From positions 1-38,383 of the forward strand of contig JABGPG010000171.1 in assembly GCA_018645085.1 (NCBI GenBank): a stretch of 38,383 bases of DNA, written 5' to 3'. The notes below the pieces were generated by a model. It was not told where the DNA came from. It ran no database searches and worked only from the letters and a program-made list of their open reading frames with translations. Below, one piece after another: positions 1-8,266 of this stretch. The stretch comes from Deltaproteobacteria bacterium (GTDB lineage: Bacteria > SAR324 > NAC60-12). The position numbers and the translations under genes are program-made. Position 1 is the stretch's first letter; each line of letters begins with the position of its first letter.

Positions 1-1375
1 CAATGATCTCCCCGCAGTTTATATCCATATCTTCATCCATTCGATTAAACATAGGAGAATTGGTGGCTAACTTGAGGCAGGGAACTGGCTTACAGCCAAA
101 AACAGAACCTCTTCCAGTTGTGAAACATACTACGTTTGCTCCAGAAGCAACTTGTCCAGTCACTGAAACTGGATCATAACCTGGGGAATCCATGAAAACC
201 AAACCTTTTGTCTTTGCCGGTTCTGCATAGTTAATTACGTCCATTAACTTTGAAGTTCCTCCTTTTGAGACTGCACCCAAAGATTTTTCCAGGATAGTAC
301 TTATCCCGCCGGCTTTATTTCCTGGAGAGGGGTTATTGTTTAATGAACCATGATGTATTTCCACATAATTTTCCCACCAGTGAATTAAATTCATAAGTTT
401 TTTACCAACCTCCGGTGTTACAGCTCTTTGAATGAGTAAATGTTCTGCACCATATATTTCCGGAGTTTCACTCAAAATCGCAGTACCCCCATGTTCTACG
501 ACTAAGTCTGCTGCTGCACCCAAAGCCGGATTTGCGCTAATTCCGGAGTAAGCATCAGAACCCCCGCATTCTAATCCTATACACAGATGTTTTGCGGAAA
601 CATTTTCTCTCTGTAAATCCTTTAATCCCTCCAATAACTTTTGAACTATTGTGACACCCTTTTCAATTGTTTTTCTTGTTCCTTCATTATCTTGTATGAC
701 AAGTGTACGGAGATGATGTTTTTCATTGGGATCTATTTTTTTAATCAGAGCGGAAACTTGGTTCACTTCACATCCCAAACCGATGATTAATATCCCGGCA
801 AAATTTGGATGTTCTGCATAACCAGTCAAAACCCGCTGAAGCAAAGCAAGCCCCTCTCCTTCGATTGACATCCCACAACCACTGTCATGAGTCAAGGCAA
901 TGACTCCATCAGCATTCGGGAAAGTCACCATAATGTCTTCTTTGAAATTATCAGCAATCCTTTGACATACTGTAGCAGAACAGTTGACTGTGCTCAGAAT
1001 TCCGACATAGTTCCTGGTTCCCACCTTCCCATTTGCTCGCAAATAACCCTTAAAGGTTGCCGTTTCTCCTGAACACAGGCTTTTGGATACTGTTTTGTTT
1101 GCGGAGTTATTGTTAGTTAAGTCGGTTTCCGGAAGTCTTTCAAAGGAACGCAGCTCAATATTGTGAGTATGAACATGGTCTCCGGCCTGAATTGTCTGAG
1201 AAGCAAATCCGATTGTCTGGTTATATTTCCGGACGGGCTCCCCTTTTCGAATTTCAACCAAAGCTATTTTGTGCCCGGCGGGAATGTTTTCTTGTGCAAC
1301 GACGTTTTCAAAAGAACAGTTCTCTTTTATTTTCGTCAAGGCTAAGCCCACATTATCTTTTGGATGTAAACGCAT
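1..1375 (-). CDS. Altronate/galactarate dehydratase family (UxaA-like), 3' end cut off
   Basis: I translated this frame directly; it stays open to base 1, so the C-terminus (perhaps 40 residues) lies outside the window. The N-terminal part resembles the SAF domain of UxaA (residues about 10-85). It is followed by the large UxaA/GarD catalytic domain with motifs GKVGTRNYVG, LTHDSGCGM, LGCEVNQ, GLECGGSDAYSG and the late DMDINCG. Family members are iron-dependent lyases that dehydrate sugar acids to 2-keto-3-deoxy acids in the cytoplasm. The ATG at 1375 lies 22 bases after the upstream permease stop; an in-frame GTG at 1384 is the alternative. It is probably the last visible gene of the sugar-transport operon. 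The exact substrate (altronate, galactarate or another hexonate) cannot be told from sequence. Confidence 0.88.
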   Translation of the reverse strand, partial: MRLHPKDNVGLALTKIKENCSFENVVAQENIPAGHKIALVEIRKGEPVRKYNQTIGFASQTIQAGDHVHTHNIELRSFERLPETDLTNNNSANKTVSKSLCSGETATFKGYLRANGKVGTRNYVGILSTVNCSATVCQRIADNFKEDIMVTFPNADGVIALTHDSGCGMSIEGEGLALLQRVLTGYAEHPNFAGILIIGLGCEVNQVSALIKKIDPNEKHHLRTLVIQDNEGTRKTIEKGVTIVQKLLEGLKDLQRENVSAKHLCIGLECGGSDAYSGISANPALGAAADLVVEHGGTAILSETPEIYGAEHLLIQRAVTPEVGKKLMNLIHWWENYVEIHHGSLNNNPSPGNKAGGISTILEKSLGAVSKGGTSKLMDVINYAEPAKTKGLVFMDSPGYDPVSVTGQVASGANVVCFTTGRGSVFGCKPVPCLKLATNSPMFNRMDEDMDINCGEII

Positions 1376-1397
1376 TGTGCTCACTTCATCTTTAATA

Positions 1398-2294
1398 TTA
1401 TTTAACTGCACCTGTTGAAAGACCTTTGACAATATAATTTTCAAGGAAAATCCCAATAATAGCCAGTGGTGCAATAGCCGCTGTTGAGAGTGCAGCCATC
1501 GACCACCAGTTGATTCCTTGTGATCCTGTTTGACTTGCCACCATCACTGGTAAAGTTTTTGCGTCGGCACTCGTCAGGAGCGCCGCAAAAAAATATTCGT
1601 TCCAAGTCAACACAAGGCACAGAATGAAAGCCGCAACCATTCCCGGGAAGGAAATCGGCAGTACGATCCGCAGGAATACTCCCCAAACACTTAGTCCGTC
1701 CACTAGCCCCGCTTCTTCAAGTTCAATCGGAATTGTGCTGAATTGATCACGCATTATCCAGATTACTATTGGTAGAACCATGAGTCCATAAAGCATTACC
1801 AAACCAATAGTTGTATCAAGCAATGCCAATTCGCGGTATAGGACCAGAAACGGTAATGCGAGGACCACCGGTGGAAGGATCATCTGAGAAAGGAAGAAAA
1901 AAGAAATGTCCGTATTCTTAACAAAACCTAATTTGTACTCAAAACGACTGAGTCCATAGGCGGCAAGTGAACCCAGCATTACTGCCAGTACGGATGCACT
2001 TACGGAAGTGATGACGCTGTTAAAAAACCTTTTGAGAAATTCTTCGCGGACTGTTGAGATCTCAAAAATGGTGTCCGGAGATAAACCTAATGAGCGGAAA
2101 CCAATCCACTTTGGAGTGAAATCAATCCACGGTATTAAATGCCCTTGCATTACATTGACTGCGGCTTTGAAAGATGTGGTGATGCTCCAATAAATAGGAA
2201 ACAAACACAAAAAGGCCCAAAATAAAAGTGCGCCATAAATCAAGATGCGATAGACGACAAGGTTCACTCCACTAGAATATTCATTTTGCTTCAT
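1398..2294 (-). CDS. Carbohydrate ABC transporter permease, MalG/UgpE type
   Basis: This is an inner-membrane permease of the CUT1 sugar-importer class with about six membrane segments. The EAA loop that contacts the ATPase is visible near residues 193-214 (EEAGLVDGLSVWGVFLRIVL). The frame extends upstream to a TTG at 2312. I prefer the ATG at 2294 because it overlaps the stop of the preceding permease gene as ATGA, the usual sign of translational coupling. The protein is then 298 residues, normal for MalG/UgpE. It pairs with the permease at 2291-3382 and the binding protein at 3514-5178. The matching ATP-binding subunit is not present in the window. Confidence 0.92.
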   Translation of the reverse strand: MKQNEYSSGVNLVVYRILIYGALLFWAFLCLFPIYWSITTSFKAAVNVMQGHLIPWIDFTPKWIGFRSLGLSPDTIFEISTVREEFLKRFFNSVITSVSASVLAVMLGSLAAYGLSRFEYKLGFVKNTDISFFFLSQMILPPVVLALPFLVLYRELALLDTTIGLVMLYGLMVLPIVIWIMRDQFSTIPIELEEAGLVDGLSVWGVFLRIVLPISFPGMVAAFILCLVLTWNEYFFAALLTSADAKTLPVMVASQTGSQGINWWSMAALSTAAIAPLAIIGIFLENYIVKGLSTGAVK

Positions 2295-3382
2295 GTAACT
2301 TTTTGCATCCAACGGTTAAGAAAGTTTAAGAAGGCCGTCATCAAAATGACAATCATAATCAAATAAACAACAGCCATCATTGTTCCATATCCCACATTTG
2401 AACGGTCACGATACTCCCGGAAAATAAAACTGGTTACAGTATCAGTTGCGCCTCCCGGCCCTCCGGAAGTGACATTAATGACGATGTCTGCTAGTTTCAA
2501 TTTAAAAATAATCCTGATTACAGTTGCCGTGACACTGACGGGAAGCATTAGCGGAAAGGTGATTTTCCAGAAATGCTGCCAGTTGTTCGCTCCATCAATC
2601 CTTGCGGCTTCATTGACTTCTTTGGGTAATGCCTGCAATCCTGCGAGTAACATGATCATCATGAACGGAATAAAAGTCCACGCATCCAAGATCATGATAC
2701 TCAAGCGTGCGATTTCCGGTGTTGAAAAGAATGCTGGATTTTCCCAACCTAATTGGCGTGCAAGGGTAGCTGCCGGGCCAAAACGGTATTCCATAAGTGA
2801 CTTGCCTAACATCCAACTGACTGCAACCGGACTTAGCATTAAAGGCATCAAGAACACTACCCGAAAGAATTTTCTAGCTACGATTTGCGCGTTTAGTAAC
2901 AATGCGAGTCCGAAGGCTATCGCATATTCGAACAGTATTGCAATTAAGTAATAGAGCATGTTCAACATGGAGTTCCAGTAATAGGTGTCTCCAAGCAAAG
3001 CTATGAAATTATCAATTCCATTGAACTTTTGCCCTTCAAATGCGCTAAGATTCCAGTCGTGTAGAGAAATGTACACACTAAAAATGAGAGGAAAAATGAC
3101 CATCGCAATTGTGAAAAGAAAGGCAGGAAGAACAAAAAGTGCCCGTTGGCCTCGCTCGCCTTTTATAAGGGTAATCCCCCAGCATAGAGCAAGTGACCAA
3201 ATCAGGTATGCATAGAGGATAGGACGCCAGTTGTCAAATCCAGCAGTAATGCTGCCGGCTCTATGTAAAGTTTGTGTGATGAAAAGAGCAACTAACAAAA
3301 TAGTAGCAATGAGAATCATTGCCTGTCCGAGGGCTTTCCGTTTAGCAGGAATATGATCCGTGCCGACGTAAGTCGATGTCAT
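2291..3382 (-). CDS. Carbohydrate ABC transporter permease, MalF/UgpA type
   Basis: This is a 363-residue membrane protein and the first permease of a CUT1 sugar importer. It has two extra hydrophobic segments at the N-terminus (about residues 20-37 and 54-73) before the usual six-helix permease core, an arrangement also seen in MalF-like proteins. The EAA loop is at about residues 256-278 (NEAARIDGANNWQHFWKITF). The ATG at 3382 follows a 131-base gap after the binding-protein gene, and that gap holds a stem-loop at 3455-3485. The 3' end overlaps the next permease start by four bases. Substrate is inferred only from context (L-fucose or a related sugar). Confidence 0.92.
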   Translation of the reverse strand: MTSTYVGTDHIPAKRKALGQAMILIATILLVALFITQTLHRAGSITAGFDNWRPILYAYLIWSLALCWGITLIKGERGQRALFVLPAFLFTIAMVIFPLIFSVYISLHDWNLSAFEGQKFNGIDNFIALLGDTYYWNSMLNMLYYLIAILFEYAIAFGLALLLNAQIVARKFFRVVFLMPLMLSPVAVSWMLGKSLMEYRFGPAATLARQLGWENPAFFSTPEIARLSIMILDAWTFIPFMMIMLLAGLQALPKEVNEAARIDGANNWQHFWKITFPLMLPVSVTATVIRIIFKLKLADIVINVTSGGPGGATDTVTSFIFREYRDRSNVGYGTMMAVVYLIMIVILMTAFLNFLNRWMQKVT

Positions 3383-3454
3383 CGTAAGCTAATTTCGACG
3401 TGTATTATGTAAATATTTAAATGTGGTGAAGAATCTTTGAAAGCAAGCAAGCAA

Positions 3455-3485
3455 GACCGACGGCTTTTGCTTCACACCGCCGGTC
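3455..3485 (-). promoter_or_regulatory. Intercistronic stem-loop between binding-protein and permease genes
   Basis: Bases 3455-3463 and 3477-3485 form a nine-pair stem on the minus-strand RNA, including one G-U pair, around a 13-base loop. It lies 28 bases after the stop of the binding-protein gene and upstream of the first permease. The sequence after the stem (TTGCTTGCTTGC) is only moderately T-rich, so a leaky terminator or a 3'-end-protecting hairpin is more likely than a full stop. Such an element would let the binding protein be made in excess over the permeases. Confidence 0.55.
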
Positions 3486-3513
3486 AAACTACTGTCTCCT
3501 GATTTGTCTTTTT

Positions 3514-5178
3514 TTATGACAAACCGAGAGAGGCACGGTAAAGCTCAAGTTGCTTTTTCCGGCCGATCTGATCAGTAAGTTTCTCCCAGGCAGCCGCAAT
3601 GTTATCGGCTCCAGTCTGGGCATCAAACTTTCCTGCAAATATTTTAGACAACTCATCTTCTGCTACACTGTAGTACTGGAAAATTCCAGGAATACGAGGT
3701 TCAATTGCAGCATTAGGATGGTTGTAGGAATTTGACTCAGAGTCCAAATAGGAAGTGATAAATTCCCTGTCATATCCTGCATTGACCCATTCATCAATGT
3801 TGAAGTGACTGTTACGATATGGTTGGAAACCTGACGGATAAGCAGAAGCCCAGAGAGAGATGTCTTTGCCGCCAAGATGAGCAGCAGCACTCCAAGCAGC
3901 CTTACGCTTTTTGGAATTACTGTCCACACGAGCCATGACATATACTCCCCAGCCAATGTAGGCCATATTTGGGGCGTAGTTTGGACCACCGGGCAATGTG
4001 TCCCATTTACCTGTTTGGGAATTATAAACATCGTCTGATCCAGGCAGGATGTCGAAACCTACGACATCACCAACTACAGAACCGTCACTGGTTTTTGCCA
4101 TGGAACCGACATCACCCCACCAGGATAGCATTGATCCAGTTCCTGCAAGAAACTGCTGAAATGCAGTAGTGCCTGGATCGGCGTTCAATTGGTTGGCGGG
4201 TTGTGAAGGCAATACGTCAATTACATCCTGAATTGCCCGAACCCAAGCTGGATTATTCACGCGAGGTTTCATCGTATCTGCGTCAAACAACCACGCCGGA
4301 TCGTTCGGATGCTTGGCATAGGCAGTTGCACGGCTGGCCAGAAAATAGAAACCGAATCCTCCCCAGCCTTTTGCTGGATCAAGATAACCGTATGCATCAC
4401 CTCCAAAGGTTGGATCTTTTTTACCTTTTAGAAATTTGCTTACTTCCTGAACCTGTTGCCAGGTTTGTGGTACACCCCAGGTTCCTTTATGCCCTTCAGC
4501 TTTCCAAGCAGCAGCAAAACCGGCATCTTTAAAATAATCTGCCCGGTAATTGAAGTTGTGACAGTCTCCGTCAATTGAAATTCGATAGGTTTTTCCATTC
4601 CATGTTCCAACGGGAGCTTTAAGATAGTCGACATAGTCATCCATTTCTATTTGTTCCTTGACCCATTCAGGCATTTCTGAGGCAAGTCCCTTTCCACAGA
4701 CGTCTCCTTCGAATGGAGCACCCATTTCCAAAATATCAAAGTCAACGGTTTGGGTAGCAATGGATTGTTGAAGTCGTGCATTGTAATCCGCCTGCGCTAA
4801 ATCAATCCATTTTATTTTTGCACCAGTGTATTTCTCCCAAGGCTTCAGAAATCCTCGGAACAAAAAGTTGTGCAGGTTCTGATTGTTCAGTCCCATGAAG
4901 GTCAACTCAACCCCATCAAACTCACCTTTTGAAACACGCGCCTTAGTCGGATTAAGGCACATTGCTCCGACTTTTTGCCAGTCAGAATCTGTAGGGGATC
5001 CCTTTCCAACTCCTGGAATTTTCAAAATCTCACTTCTTAGATTACTTGCAGCAGAAGCATTCTTGGCGAATAGGCCAAGACTTGCACCCGAACCGGCGGC
5101 AATTACGCTTGCTCCGGCAACAGCCGTAGATGCGTCTTTAACAAATTGGCGACGATTTATTTTTTTTGCTTTGGTCAT
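3514..5178 (-). CDS. Sugar ABC transporter substrate-binding protein with Tat signal
   Basis: This is a 554-residue extracytoplasmic solute-binding protein, inferred to belong to the family-1 sugar binders (MalE/UgpB-like) and expected in the periplasm. The N-terminus is a twin-arginine signal: NRRQFVKDAS at residues 8-17, then a hydrophobic Ala/Gly-rich stretch and an Ala-rich cleavage region near ASA at residues 41-43. No lipobox is seen. The mature protein is longer than the roughly 400 residues usual for CUT1 binders. A strong Shine-Dalgarno (AAAAGGAG) lies just before the ATG at 5178. Two sugar permeases follow, and inverted repeats lie upstream. Export in folded form could mean a cofactor or tightly folded protein. 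L-fucose as ligand is inference from neighbours. Confidence 0.9.
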   Translation of the reverse strand: MTKAKKINRRQFVKDASTAVAGASVIAAGSGASLGLFAKNASAASNLRSEILKIPGVGKGSPTDSDWQKVGAMCLNPTKARVSKGEFDGVELTFMGLNNQNLHNFLFRGFLKPWEKYTGAKIKWIDLAQADYNARLQQSIATQTVDFDILEMGAPFEGDVCGKGLASEMPEWVKEQIEMDDYVDYLKAPVGTWNGKTYRISIDGDCHNFNYRADYFKDAGFAAAWKAEGHKGTWGVPQTWQQVQEVSKFLKGKKDPTFGGDAYGYLDPAKGWGGFGFYFLASRATAYAKHPNDPAWLFDADTMKPRVNNPAWVRAIQDVIDVLPSQPANQLNADPGTTAFQQFLAGTGSMLSWWGDVGSMAKTSDGSVVGDVVGFDILPGSDDVYNSQTGKWDTLPGGPNYAPNMAYIGWGVYVMARVDSNSKKRKAAWSAAAHLGGKDISLWASAYPSGFQPYRNSHFNIDEWVNAGYDREFITSYLDSESNSYNHPNAAIEPRIPGIFQYYSVAEDELSKIFAGKFDAQTGADNIAAAWEKLTDQIGRKKQLELYRASLGLS

Positions 5179-5241
5179 GATTCTCCTTTTAGGATATAAT
5201 TAACAATCACTTGCAACACTGAATAGAACATTTTTCTTTAT

Positions 5242-5293
5242 GCAATATTATTGCGCAACTGTTTGCGTTACACCACTCCTGCGTATTTCGCAG
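5242..5293. promoter_or_regulatory. Cluster of three inverted repeats upstream of the sugar-binding protein gene
   Basis: Three short inverted repeats sit end to end, 64 to 115 bases before the binding-protein start. They are GCAATATTATTGC (5242-5254), CGCAA-ctgt-TTGCG (5254-5267) and CTGCG-tattt-CGCAG (5279-5293). The first two share the base at 5254. The recurring GCAA/TTGC half-site suggests an operator for a dimeric regulator, possibly the DeoR protein at 7328-8101 or one outside the window. I could not identify a convincing -35/-10 pair around them. Confidence 0.45.
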
Positions 5294-5298
5294 AAATG

Positions 5299-5320
5299 AA
5301 AAAAACGGACATACTGTGCC
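5299..5320 (-). terminator. Weak candidate terminator downstream of the M29 gene
   Basis: On the minus strand a short hairpin (GGcACA-gta-TGTCC, five pairs with one bulge) is followed directly by G and seven T residues. It lies about 80 bases after the M29 gene stop and upstream of the repeats at 5242-5293, so it would separate the M29 transcript from the transporter transcript. The stem is short, so efficiency is doubtful. Confidence 0.35.
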
Positions 5321-5400
5321 CGATAAAACCCATAGTCGGGTTAAAAAATACAAAAGTATTCAATTTTCTCTCAAATTATAAAAATGAATTGTCTAACATA

Positions 5401-6471
5401 CTAAAACAAAAACATACCTTTTTCTAAGACTTTTTTACCGTCCAGATAAAGTGCACCTTCTTCACGCAAATCTTTAATAAGATCCCAATGAAAAGCAGAT
5501 TTGTTGATTCCCCCACATTCAGGGTATGCACGTCCAAGTGCAATGTGAACTGTACCTCCTATCTTTTCATCAAAGAGTAAATCGTAACAGTACCTGCTGA
5601 TACTGTAGTTTGTACCCACACCAAATTCGCCTATTCTCTTGGCACCTGCATCCATACCAATTAAATCCAAAAGCAGTTTCTGATTCTTGTCGGCAGTTGC
5701 TTCAACTACCTCACCTTTTGAGAATTGTAAGCGGATACCTTCGATAAACTGTCCGGCAAAAACTGCAGGAAATTCGAAAGAAATGCTTCCCTCAGCACTG
5801 TCATCGGTCGGTGCTGTATAAATTTCACCTCCGGGCATGTTGATATGTCCGTCGTCAATCTGATAGCTTCTTCCCTTCGTATTTAAGCTCAGGTCAGTAC
5901 CATTGCCGACAATCCGGATTTGTTCAGTTGTTTGCATTTTTTTCCGGATGGAGTCGTAACGATTGCTTTCTTCTTGCCAGTCGAGCAACGTTGCGTTAAA
6001 GAAGAACTCCATCATTTCGTCTGTACTAAATCCGGCCTGTTGAGCAAAAGATGTGTTAGGAACTCTAACTAGAACCCAACGGGTCTTTTCTGTACGTAAG
6101 GCTGAAATTTTACCCAAGGCCCGCCGGAAGGCTGTTATACGTTCGGCTGCTATATCATTCAGTTCATGTGGATTACTTGCACCTCGTAGTCCGATGTATA
6201 CGTCTGCCCACTCCATCCCCTTTCTTTGAAGCTCATGTTCATTATCAAACAGGTTTGGATCTCCTTCAAGCATCAAGTCCCGTTGTAGCAAGGTGGACTG
6301 AAATTCAATATGTGGATGAGCACCAACCTTAACTGCCGCAGCATGAACTGCACGCGCTAACGGCCATGTATCTGTTTCCATCATAGTGATCAAGACTCGG
6401 TCGCCCTTCCTGGTCGTGGTCGAGTAATTAACCAGGATGTCAGCCAGTTGTTTCCAGCGAGGATCAAGCAT
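5401..6471 (-). CDS. M29-family metallopeptidase (aminopeptidase T-like)
   Basis: This is a 356-residue cytoplasmic protein of the M29 (AmpT/AmpS) family. The dinuclear metal ligands known for the Geobacillus enzyme have counterparts with matching spacing: E216 (MPGGE), E282 (GEFGVG), H309 (HIALG), Y316 (RAYPE), H328 and D330 (HWDLI). The family normally releases N-terminal amino acids from peptides, but relatives also include a ring-cleaving dioxygenase, so substrate is not certain. It sits 20 bases after the BtpA-like gene and upstream of a sugar transporter, an unexpected place for a peptidase. No Shine-Dalgarno is evident before the ATG, so translation may be coupled to the gene before it. 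Confidence 0.9.
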   Translation of the reverse strand: MLDPRWKQLADILVNYSTTTRKGDRVLITMMETDTWPLARAVHAAAVKVGAHPHIEFQSTLLQRDLMLEGDPNLFDNEHELQRKGMEWADVYIGLRGASNPHELNDIAAERITAFRRALGKISALRTEKTRWVLVRVPNTSFAQQAGFSTDEMMEFFFNATLLDWQEESNRYDSIRKKMQTTEQIRIVGNGTDLSLNTKGRSYQIDDGHINMPGGEIYTAPTDDSAEGSISFEFPAVFAGQFIEGIRLQFSKGEVVEATADKNQKLLLDLIGMDAGAKRIGEFGVGTNYSISRYCYDLLFDEKIGGTVHIALGRAYPECGGINKSAFHWDLIKDLREEGALYLDGKKVLEKGMFLF

Positions 6472-6491
6472 AATAAATAGATTTTGAAAAA

Positions 6492-7292
6492 TTAGCGTAA
6501 AGTTTCAACTTTCTCCATAAATTTTTGAACTCGATCAGGGTCAACAGAGTTCCATGTGTCGCCATCATACTTGAGGTGCGAACCAATCACGCAACCATCA
6601 GTTACCGAAAAAAGCTCAGCTACGGTGTCGATGTTCACCCCGGTGTTAGCTAGTAATGGGGTCTCAGGAAGAGCTTCCCTGGCTTCCCGTAATTCTGTCT
6701 GGTCTACGCCCATACCGGTCATAGGCCCAGAAACACAAACCACATCAGCCTTGGAAGAGAAGACCGCACTCTTTGCCTTAACGGCCAAAGGTCGTGTATC
6801 AAGCGAGGTGGCAAATTCAGCATTAATATTAAAAATCATTTGCAGGTCAGAACGACCTTGTGAGGATCGTAACCTCGCTGCACCGGCACAATCGGGTGTC
6901 CAAAGTCCCATGTCAGAGGCATAGACACCAGTAAATATTTCACGTGCGAAATTCGCATCTGTCGCAACTGCCAAAGCCACGGTAGCGACTGGATCCCACA
7001 AATAATTAACTCCGAATGGAATCTTTATCATTGATTTAACTTGCCCAATAACAGAAGCGAGAGCCGCTAAACCTTCAGGTGGAGCCTTGAGAACATAAGG
7101 TCTGTCAAACTCATTGCCAAACATTACGGCATCTACTCCTCCAGACTGAAGTGCTTCAAGATCAGCTACTACAGAATCTAAAATCTTATTCATTCCTGTT
7201 GCAGAATCGTAATCTGGAGAACCGGGTAAAGCAGGTACATGGACCATTGCTATCACTGTTTTTCTACCCAGTTTTATTGTTGAATCAAACAC
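6492..7292 (-). CDS. BtpA/SgcQ family TIM-barrel protein
   Basis: The 266-residue protein matches the BtpA/SgcQ family: an early MVHVPALPGSPDY segment, GVDAVMFGNEFDRPY, the GVNYLWDP strand, a VCVSGPMTGMGVD segment and a late LLANTGVNIDTVAE with CVIGSHLK. These fit alternating strands and helices of a phosphate-binding-type TIM barrel. BtpA was named for photosystem I biogenesis in cyanobacteria, while SgcQ lies in an E. coli sugar operon; no general catalytic activity is established. Here it lies between a DeoR regulator (35 bases upstream) and the M29 gene (20 bases downstream), so a role in sugar metabolism, perhaps as lyase or aldolase on a phosphorylated intermediate, is my inference. Confidence 0.85.
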   Translation of the reverse strand: MFDSTIKLGRKTVIAMVHVPALPGSPDYDSATGMNKILDSVVADLEALQSGGVDAVMFGNEFDRPYVLKAPPEGLAALASVIGQVKSMIKIPFGVNYLWDPVATVALAVATDANFAREIFTGVYASDMGLWTPDCAGAARLRSSQGRSDLQMIFNINAEFATSLDTRPLAVKAKSAVFSSKADVVCVSGPMTGMGVDQTELREAREALPETPLLANTGVNIDTVAELFSVTDGCVIGSHLKYDGDTWNSVDPDRVQKFMEKVETLR

Positions 7293-7327
7293 TGCTTCCT
7301 CTGTTATTTACTAACTGTTATTTTGAA

Positions 7328-8101
7328 TTATTTGGCGATGAGTACTTTAATTCCCTTCTCCTCCAAACTATTAATGTATGAAGAGTCCGCTTCAGAATCT
7401 GTAATCAAGATGTCAATTTGTTCCAGTGAAATCACTTTTGAAAAAGTCACATTTCCCAGTTTTGTTGAATCCGCTAATACAATCGATTGTTTGGAGTTTT
7501 CTATGATGCTTTTCTTGACTTGGGCATCTTCGGTATTATACTCTGTAAGTCCTGCTTTCAGGTCTATTCCACCAGCACCAATGAAAGCTTTATCTACATT
7601 GAACTCGTTAATGGTATTCTCTGATATTGGACCAACTATTGACATTTCTCCAACTCTAACAACACCGCCGGTCACTATTAGCTTAATAAGCGAATTTCCA
7701 GCAAGCTCCATTGCATGTTCCAGACTTGGCGTGATTACAGTCAGGTTTTTTCGTTTCTTTAGTAATTGAGCTAACTCTCTTGTGCTTGAACCAACATCTA
7801 GAATTAGTGTGTTGCCTTCAGTTATTAATTCATTGGCCACCTTGGCAATAGCCTGTTTTGCACCGGTCCTTAATCCTTTTCGTGAAAAATATGGGGGTTC
7901 ATAGCCTCTGCTAATGTTACTGACTGCTCCACCATGAACTCTCAGCAATAATCCATCTTTTGCAAGTTCATCCAGATCACGAGTGATTGTCATTCGTGAT
8001 TTACCAAGTTTTTTAGCAAGTTCTGAAATCTTTATCCCACCTGTCTTTTTAAGGGTTTCAAGGATAAATTGCTTGCGGCTGTTGGCGACTAAATGTTTCA
8101 T
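7328..8101 (-). CDS. DeoR/GlpR-family transcriptional regulator
   Basis: This is a 257-residue regulator. Residues about 5-60 form the DeoR winged helix-turn-helix (ISELAKKLGKSRMTITRDLD, then LLLRVHGGAV). The remainder is the DeoR sensor domain, with the family signatures LDVGSSTRELAQLL, VTGGVVRVGEMS, FIGAGGIDLKAGLT and VLADSTKLG. Proteins of this class usually repress sugar catabolic operons until a phosphorylated sugar binds. It is embedded between the kinase gene and the BtpA-like gene, so the kinase product is a plausible ligand. The ATG at 8101 lies only ten bases after a good -10 element (promoter at 8111-8139) and lacks a clear ribosome binding site. Confidence 0.93.
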   Translation of the reverse strand: MKHLVANSRKQFILETLKKTGGIKISELAKKLGKSRMTITRDLDELAKDGLLLRVHGGAVSNISRGYEPPYFSRKGLRTGAKQAIAKVANELITEGNTLILDVGSSTRELAQLLKKRKNLTVITPSLEHAMELAGNSLIKLIVTGGVVRVGEMSIVGPISENTINEFNVDKAFIGAGGIDLKAGLTEYNTEDAQVKKSIIENSKQSIVLADSTKLGNVTFSKVISLEQIDILITDSEADSSYINSLEEKGIKVLIAK

Positions 8102-8110
8102 AATGTGACA

Positions 8111-8139
8111 AAGATAAGATTTTTATGTTAAATTGTCAA
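8111..8139 (-). promoter_or_regulatory. Sigma70-type promoter for the DeoR gene
   Basis: On the minus strand TTGACA (8134-8139, a perfect -35) is separated by 17 bases from TATCTT (8111-8116, four of six -10 matches). A start point about seven bases downstream would fall near 8104, only a few bases before the ATG at 8101, giving an almost leaderless message. A run of seven G on the same strand (8156-8162) lies upstream of the -35 box. Confidence 0.6.
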
Positions 8140-8266
8140 ATATAAAAACATATATCCCCCCCATTTATAGTATGAAGAATTTCTTATATGGATGTAAGCT
8201 ATTGAAAATAAATAAAAATTGTAAGTTAATCTTAAAGTAATATTATTCTTGTAATCAGCTCAAACA

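Noticed and set aside
2469-2951. A 160-codon open frame on the plus strand
   Set aside because: It is antisense to the MalF-like permease gene, whose reading frame has strong family motifs; the reverse frame has none.
5319-5340. Five-pair inverted repeat CCCGA/TCGGG as a terminator
   Set aside because: The stem is short with a long loop, and no T-tract follows on either strand.
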